Origin: Leptodontidium sp. MPI-SDFR-AT-0119
Taxonomy: Eukaryota > Ascomycota > Leotiomycetes > Helotiales > Leptodontidiaceae
Direction of reading: 5' to 3'
Assembly: GCA_020726505.1 (NCBI GenBank)
Contig: JAHLEZ010000015.1
Coordinates: 1,178,001-1,242,000 of the forward strand
Length of the DNA stretch: 64,000 nucleotides
Positions 57,708-64,000 of the stretch are shown here, in pieces; the first letter of the stretch is position 1; every line of letters begins with the position of its first letter. The translations under genes and the position numbers were made by a program. The notes beneath the pieces were generated by a model, which saw nothing but the letters and a program-made list of their open reading frames with translations, was not told the origin of the DNA and did not search any database.

Positions 57708-58552
57708 ATGGCGAGTGTTGGACAGCTGAGGATTGGAGTTTTTGTTCCTGGGGGAGCTCAACTTCTAGACCTTTCCCCTATCGACCTCTTTGCCATGCTG
57801 AGTCCAGAATATCTCGCAGCATGCATGCTCCCGGCGCCTCTCGTCGCCCTTGGCCTGCCATCGATGATTCATTACATCGGACTTCCAGAAAATGGAACGC
57901 ATCTGGAGTTGACTGCAAGCGCCCTTTTAAAAGTTTCCAAAACAACCCATGATGCTGAAGTACAGCCGGGTATGCTCGATGTAATCTTGGTTCCGGGACC
58001 GGATCCATCTTCGGTGTTTGGGGGCGACGCTTTGGACTTTTTGAGGACACATGCCGCTTGGAAAGGAGATAGTGGAGAAGGCGTCGACATTCTATGCACA
58101 TGTACGGGCGCATATATACTGGGTCAGAGTGGAATTCTAAAGGGAAAGAATGCCAGTGGCCCAAGGGCTTTGGTACCAGCTCTTGGAAAGAAGTTCCCAG
58201 ACGTGAATTGGGTTGACGACAAGAGATGGGTGAAGGACGGCCATATTTGGACCAGTGGTACGTATCATATCTTGACAGGTTATTATCCAGCCTTGTTAAA
58301 GAGTACTTCTATCACCAACTTCCGTGCTGATATATGGTAGGAGGCATTACCAATGGACAGGAGATGGTGGCAGCATACATCAGAGAGAAGTTCCCGGGTC
58401 CGGCAGCAGAGGCAGCTTTGGAAATGGCTGGCGTGGGAGACAAAGGCATTGAGTATAATAGAAGCAAGTCTGGAGACACTCTGTGGTGGTTGTGGCAGAT
58501 CCTGAAAGCCATAACTGTAGGAAACAAGACCGTGAAGAGGAGAGAGTTGTGA
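57708..58552 (+). CDS. DJ-1/PfpI family protein
   Basis: The model has two exons, 57708..58257 and 58341..58552, joined in phase 1 (GTACGT...GGTAG), giving 253 residues. The frame opens earlier at a TTG (57669). The sequence has the glutamine amidotransferase-like flavodoxin fold of this superfamily: RIGVFVPGGAQLLDLSPIDL at the start, MLDVILVPGPDP, and the nucleophile elbow DILCTCTGAYILGQSGILKG (conserved Cys in CTGA). HIWTSGGITNGQEMVAAYI, which the splice join creates, is the usual GxxxG end block. Members act as isonitrile hydratases, glyoxalases, deglycases or transcription factor-like proteins, so the reaction here is not assigned. Confidence 0.85.
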
Positions 58553-59008
58553 TTTAAGATGTAGCTGGGTGGAAGTGAAAAGAGAAAAGGCAATTGATAA
58601 TGTCTGGTACGACAATTGGTACAGCCTTCAGTAAGATAACAAGACTGTAGTGACAAAATGGAGACAATTGTCCGAAATAAACTAGTACTTAGTCTTTGCA
58701 AGCAAACATGAAAAGAAGAAGCAATTCAGGATCGTTCGCATAAATTGCCGTGCCTGACTACCCCTGTCACACGTGATGGTCGGCGGGGCGATTAGCTATC
58801 TTAGCGTGGTTAGTGCCCGCTGGAGAAAAAAAGAGAACTTGAAGCTCGTCCTCGCCTCGAGAAATCTTCTGCTAGACACCGCTTCTCTTCCTCCCCAAAC
58901 AACCACGAATCCTGCTCTCCACACAGGAATTTCGAACCCAAGACGTCAATTACAGACGCTTGATCCTACAAGTTGTTTCCCAAGAAGAACCATTAAACAA
59001 AAGACAAA
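58553..59008. other. intergenic, FKBP promoter
   Basis: 3' region of the DJ-1-like gene and the promoter and leader of the FKBP gene. No frame is supported. Confidence 0.5.
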
Positions 59009-60833
59009 ATGTCTCTTCTTCCAGGTAAGGTTGATATTGGCGCCGAGGCGCCTTGTTGACAAAGATGAACTAACTCGAACAACAGTTGCCACCTATGGGC
59101 TTCAGGTCCCACCTGGAGATATTATCATTCCTGCCATTGCCGACTTCCCTGCCACTGTAAGTGTCTGAAAATTCCCAGTCTTCTCGTTGAAAGTCTGCAT
59201 GAGTTGCCTTCAGCGCAAAGCTTGTAAAGTTGAACTCGAACAGCCCCCCCCCCCCCCCCCCCCCCCCCAAAAAACCTAAGCTAATGTCTACTTTCAACAG
59301 TTCCGCATTACTATGGCTGCCATTGACCCCAGCGAACCTGCTGATGTTGATGCTGCTGTCGCAGGCGTTGCTCCCCGTGCAACCCTGAAGCTCATCCGCC
59401 AACCTGAAGGATCCGAGGATGATGAGGATTCCGAGGAGTATATGCGCGCTCTGCTTGCTGAGAGTGATTCCGAGGATGGGAGCGAGTCCGAAGAAGAGGA
59501 GAATGGAGGCCCAAGTGATCCAGCAAAGTCAAAGAAGGCCAGAAAGGCCGCTGCTCTTCAACAGCTCATGGACTCCATAGGTGCTGCCTCTGATGAGGAA
59601 ATGGAGGATGCCCCCAGCGGTGCGAATGGAAAGGTCAGCAAGAAGGGTAAGGACAAAGCTACCAGCGACGACGAGGAGGAGAGCGAGGAGGATAGTGATG
59701 ACGATTCTGAGGATATCGAGATTGAGGAATTCGTTCTTTGCACTCTTGATACTGAGAAGGTATGCTATTCTGCGGTAAAGAAAATTGTGACCCATATGCT
59801 AACGGTATTAGAACTTCCAACAACCCCTTGACATCACCATCGGCGAGCATGAGCGTGTCTTCTTCAAGGTTTCTGGAACTCACACCATCTATCTCACTGG
59901 CAACTACGTTATTCCCCAAGATGATGGCCACAACCATCACCACGAGGTCTACGACTCCGATGAGGAAGAAGATGATGAGGAGTATGACTTGTCCCCCGAT
60001 GAGGATGAGCTTGAGATTGAGATGGACGACGATGAGAGCGATGATCTTGATACTCTTGAGAATCCCCGTGTCACCGAGGTCGATTCTGAGGATGAGGCCC
60101 CAAAGCTTGTCAGTGCCGAGAAGAAGGGCAAGAACAAGCGCTCAGCCGATGAGATCGAGGAGGGCGCCTCTCTCGACGATATCATGGCTAAGACCTTGAA
60201 GCCCGAGGCCGCCGATGAGCAGAAGCTTAGCAAGAAGCAACTCAAGAAGCTCAAGAAGAACAATGGTGAGCCTGCTGCTGTTAAGGCTGAGGAGTCGAAA
60301 AAGGCCGATGTCAAGGAGAGCCCTGCTGCCAAATCCGACAAGTCCGACAAGAAGGTCCAGTTCGCTAAGAACCTTGAGCAAGGCCCAACCGGATCCGCTG
60401 AGAAGGCTAAAGCAGCTGCACCTGATTCTAAGGGCAAGGCCACTTTGGGTGTCAAGGTTGTCAATGGTGTTAAGATGGATGACAAGAAGCTCGGTACTGG
60501 CCCAGCTTGCAAGAAGGGTAATAAGGTCGGCATGCGCTACATCGGCAAGCTCGAAGATGGCAAGATCTTCGATTGTAAGTCTCACTATATCTTCTTGAGA
60601 GAATTCCATGTACTAACAATCTTCTAGCCAACAAGAAGGGCAAGCCTTTCTCCTTCAAGCTCGGAACCGGCGAGGTCATCAAGGGCTGGGACATTGGTGT
60701 TGCTGGTATGTCGGTCGGTGGAGAGCGCAGACTCACCATCCCAGCACACCTTGCCTATGGCAGCAAAGCCATTCCTGGTATCCCCGCAAACAGCACCCTT
60801 ATCTTCGACGTCAAGTTGTTGGAGATCAAGTAA
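59009..60833 (+). CDS. nucleolar FKBP-type peptidyl-prolyl isomerase (Fpr3/Fpr4-like)
   Basis: The model has five exons, 59009..59024, 59086..59156, 59301..59759, 59812..60574 and 60628..60833, giving 504 residues. The first exon is 16 bases (MSLLP + G). The N-terminal nucleoplasmin-like domain (about 1-180) includes [24 protein letters not shown] and, after the third intron, [20 protein letters not shown]. Two long acidic tracts ([26 protein letters not shown]) and a basic Lys-rich stretch separate it from the C-terminal FKBP domain: [55 protein letters not shown] and the end block [15 protein letters not shown]. Fpr3/Fpr4 are histone chaperones that isomerise proline in the H3 tail. The second intron contains a 25-base poly-C run. 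Confidence 0.92.
59244..59274 (+). repeat. poly-C(25)A(6) homopolymer tract in FKBP intron 2
   Basis: An uninterrupted run of 25 C (59244..59268) followed by six A, inside the intron between 59156 and 59301. It lies upstream of the branch region, not in coding sequence. The length is unlikely to be exact in the assembly. Confidence 0.9.
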
Positions 60834-61471
60834 ATTAGCCACAGACGCCCTTGTTGCTGTTGCGCATGTTCCCTGTTGACTCTTTACGATCGTTGAGGCG
60901 GAGGCTTTGCTTGTCGACTCCTCTCCGCTGTACAATTCCCGATACACCTCTCATGCGGCGCTCTGCGGCTGCTTAATTTCCTTCCTTACTATCACTCATA
61001 CCTCATGTTGCGCCCTACCGTCCTTTTGCATAAATCTCCGACCTTCGTGGTTCTGTGATGAGAAGCAGGAATACGATATGGGATGAGGGGGTTGCATTAC
61101 AGGCGTATTCGGCAAAAGTTCATTGTCTCCTATCTGCGGACCGAGACCTCGTCATTAGTAAATAAAAATCCTGTCAATCATGCTCGTGCTGTTCAGAAAT
61201 TGTGAAGTGTACTTTACACCTTCCTCAAAGGTGAGTGAACATCTCTCAAAGTGGCAAGTACGCTGAGGATAGGACCAAACAAGACTTCCTCCCGAGTCCA
61301 GCAGAAGTCATCAAACGTTGCAACATCGTCAACACTATCGGCCACACAAGTTACATCATTCCAATATTATCAATACTTCTTACATTCAAACAGGATACAC
61401 CCTCCCTCGTCGTTGATCATCGCATTACTGCCTCAGAACCAAAGGCAACTTTTCGCTTTGTATTGTACAAC
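60834..61471. other. intergenic region, kinase promoter
   Basis: 3' region of the FKBP gene and leader of the kinase gene. The frame preceding the kinase ATG (from 61235) begins with GTG and is probably leader. Confidence 0.5.
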
Positions 61472-64000
61472 ATGAAGAGGGCACACAGTAGAACTGGTGG
61501 TGGCCGGGCAGGCTCGATGACCCCTGAACTCGAGGTGCTAGAAGCACCCTCGGAGCATGGGACAGTTAACAGGATTCCTAGCAATTGTGCGATGATTACC
61601 CCTCCTACTTCGCCCGAGGATAATGGTCGACCTTCAAAGCTTCGCAGGCATAAATCAAAACTGATTACTGCCTTACGTTCCTTGCGAAACAGTGGTAAGT
61701 GTGCTCGATGCTTTCCATGATGCTCAAGCTGACACACACAATAGTTTCTACTGCCTCCGTAGCCGAGATATCTCCTCCTATAAGTCCAAGTCGAAGATTT
61801 TCCGCAGCTATTCTCAAAGGACAGCTGGACGAGCCAACTGTTGTACACAGAACCCAATTCAAAAGCCGGCCAAGCTTTATATCCTTGGACAAGGGTGTCA
61901 TGGAGATAACACCCGAAGGTTCGCCATCTACCAGTACGGAGTCTAGCAGAAACAGCGGCAAATCATCCGTCCCTAGACCAGGGGATTCAACAGGAAAGAC
62001 CTCCCTCGATTCGAAGCACTTCTCTTCGACGTCCAAGAAAGCCTCACAACATTCATCCGAGAACAAAAAGGTGATTACAAAGCAAACAACTGGTGACTGC
62101 TGCTCCAATGAGAATCCAATCCTTGCTCCCATTGTAGAAAGCCAAGAGACCCCAGATCCTGTTCCAAGTACGATATTCCTCAATTGATTCCATTTTCTCG
62201 TGTCGAAGCTGACTGATGATATCCTCAACCACAGCTGTCGTTACTGTCGAACGAGCTGCAGCCGCAAAAGTATTCTTCGAAACGCATTACAATCATGTAA
62301 CTTCTGGGGTATTGACGCCTCGCTCTATTCGTCGAAGGCAACTGGAAGGTGCTCTCTACCACGAACCCAATCTAACTCCTGAGGAGCAAAATGAGCTGCG
62401 TCGAGCCTGGGCACAAGAGGAGACTGTGAGTTTTTCTGTCCTGAATGTCCTAAGGCCCTCTGGGAGGTGTTCTATACTCTTTTTGCGATAAATCTTGCAA
62501 TTGTTGACTTCCCCACCACCCAGGATCATCTTCGAGAGACGCGGGTCATGAAAGTCCGTGCCGGGAATGCCTTGAGAGGCAAAGATATCACGAGTTCCCG
62601 CTACGAGGTTGTGAAGGTTCTGGGCAAAGGCAGCTTTGGGGTTGTCCGCCTGGTTAGGGAGAAAGCCGACAACACTTCTTCGGCCAGTCCAGAAAAGAAA
62701 CGAGAGATCTACGCCATGAAGGTGATCCGAAAGTCCGACATGCTGCGTAATAGTCAGGAAGGACATCTTCGGGCCGAGCGAGATTTTCTTGTCGCTGCCG
62801 AGGGCTCTCGCTGGTAAGTTTCGATGTTTGATATTCTACTCAAGAGGTTGCCGTTTCCTGACTCAAGTTGACGACATGTTGGATGCCGAGCCGGGAGCAG
62901 AATTCTTGTGCCATATTCTACTTGGAACCTTAACTTACGAGAATAGGGTCGTGCCACTCATTGCAAGCTTTCAGGACCTAAACAATTTATACCTTGTCAT
63001 GGACTACATGCCCGGAGGCGATTTTCTGGGACTTCTGATTCGGGACAACGTCCTATCTGAAGCTGTCACTAAGTGGTATATTGCCGAGATGATTGTCTGT
63101 ATTGAGGAGGCACATTCCCTTCGTTGGATTCATCGAGACGTCAAACCTGACAATTTCCTCATTTCAGCTTCAGGGCACCTCAAGATTTCGGATTTCGGCC
63201 TGGCATTTGATGGGCATTGGTCGCATGACCAGGCATACTTCAACAACCACCGGTATTCTCTCCTGGCCAAGTTAGGTATAAGTATCGAGGGTGATAGTAT
63301 CGATATCAAAGAGGGTCGAACGCTTGCCTCTGCCTTGAAGCTCGGCCAAGGCACGGCTCCAAGTACCGGAAAGGACCAGCGACATGAGCGAAACTCATCG
63401 AACAGCATGGATAATGGCGAAGGGATCCTCAATTGGCGTAACAGGTACAGTAACAGGACACTCGCCAGATCCGTCGTAGGAACGAGCCAATATATGGCTC
63501 CTGAAGTGGTGCGAGGGGACATGTATGATGGCAGATGTGACTGGTGGAGTGTTGCGGTCATCCTTTATGAGGTAAGAACTCTTCCAAATATGCCTTTAAC
63601 TCTACTCAAGATTGATTGTTTATGGTAGTGCTTGTACGGGCATACTCCTTTTCTTGCAGAAGAGGGTGGAAGACAGCAAACGAAGCTCAACATTCTGGTA
63701 AGATTTCTCCCACTTCAACCTCGGAGTTCGAGACTGAGTGTTGTAGGACCACAAAAGCACATTCAACTTCCCCCACAAGCCGATTGTCAGTAAGAGATGT
63801 CAGGATCTCATTCGCAGCATCATCCAAGACAAGAGTACTCGACTTTGCTCGAGGCGGTACAGAATGAAGGATCATCCATCGACATCGCATCATGTTCAGG
63901 ACTATGCTGGCCGCTATGTTTTCCCCAATGATGCTGAGGAAATCAAAGCTCACAAATGGTTCCGAGATATTCAATGGGATCGCCTTCACATGATGGTACC
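61472..64000 (+). CDS. NDR-family protein kinase, partial at the window end
   Basis: Seven exons are visible: 61472..61694, 61745..62167, 62235..62425, 62524..62813, 62947..63571, 63629..63697 and 63747..64000 (runs off the window), about 691 residues. The N-terminus is a disordered Ser-rich part. RAAAAKVFFETHYNHV to EEQNELRRAWAQEETDHLRE is the NDR-type MOB-binding helical region. The kinase shows LGKGSFGVVRLV, AMKVIRK (ATP-site Lys), LNNLYLVMDYMPGGDF, HRDVKPDNFL, DFGLA and an insert of about 100 residues before SVVGTSQYMAPEVV, then CDWWSVAVILYE. The tail has the YAGRYVFPNDAEEIKAHKWF wording of AGC kinases. The activation segment differs from Cot1/Cbk1 and Dbf2, so this may be a third fungal NDR kinase. 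All visible exons join in phase. Confidence 0.9.

Noticed and set aside
1..64000. tRNA genes and CRISPR arrays
   Set aside because: I looked for GGTTCRANNCC-type B boxes on both strands and for spaced direct repeats. The few GGTTCGA hits lie within coding sequence without a matching A box, and the only regular repeats are the protein repeats at 23.5-24.5 kb.

Overview
This is a eukaryotic window that looks like a filamentous ascomycete (Pezizomycotina). The gene repertoire shows it: a HET domain, a Zn2Cys6 regulator, an aromatic-acid-exporter-like protein, UGP1, Hos2 and ING chromatin genes, a cyt-4/Dss1-like mitochondrial exonuclease, and GPI and Ser/Thr-rich secreted proteins. Genes carry short spliceosomal introns (about 50-120 nt) with GTAAGT-like donors and CTRAC/TACTAAC branch sites. 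A leotiomycete is my guess, but nothing in the sequence alone proves it. No tRNA, rRNA, CRISPR or intact transposon was recognised. All exon joins below were derived by reading phase and splice sites by eye.

Layout. Positions 1-6,600 are gene-poor and partly AT-rich. They hold one flavoprotein disulfide reductase (minus strand) and a previously hidden intradiol dioxygenase-like pseudogene broken across three frames. Positions 6,609-11,377 hold one 1,511-residue gene that joins a low-complexity N-terminus, C2H2-like zinc fingers, a non-RD protein kinase and a HET domain. From 13.2 to 19.7 kb there is a small membrane protein, a DUF3605 gene, and a head-to-head Hos2-type deacetylase and ING/PHD gene sharing one promoter region. 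From 20.9 to 24.6 kb lie an unrecognised gene interrupted by one in-frame TAG and using a GC-AG intron, decayed sequence, and a secreted protein built almost entirely of 32-residue repeats with a glycine-zipper pattern. From 27.1 to 33.7 kb there is a Zn2Cys6 regulator and a FYVE-RING ubiquitin ligase. From 37.5 to 46.6 kb the genes are UGP1 (with an unusual long first intron that is open in frame), a PSI-like membrane protein, the molybdopterin synthase small subunit, a mitochondrial RNase II-family exonuclease and a GPI protein. From 47 to 55.4 kb there is an ArAE/DUF2421 membrane protein, an SDR reductase and an HxxxDG acyltransferase. From 55.7 to 64 kb there is a Thr/Ser-rich secreted protein, a DJ-1/PfpI protein, a nucleolar-type FKBP and an NDR-family kinase that runs off the end.

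The strongest candidates for undescribed biology are the zinc-finger/kinase/HET fusion (6.6-11.4 kb), which has the architecture of a fungal self/non-self or immune-type signalling protein, and the secreted glycine-zipper repeat precursor (23.5-24.6 kb). Secondary candidates are the 191-codon open extension inside the first UGP1 intron and the TAG-interrupted gene at 20.9-22.1 kb.
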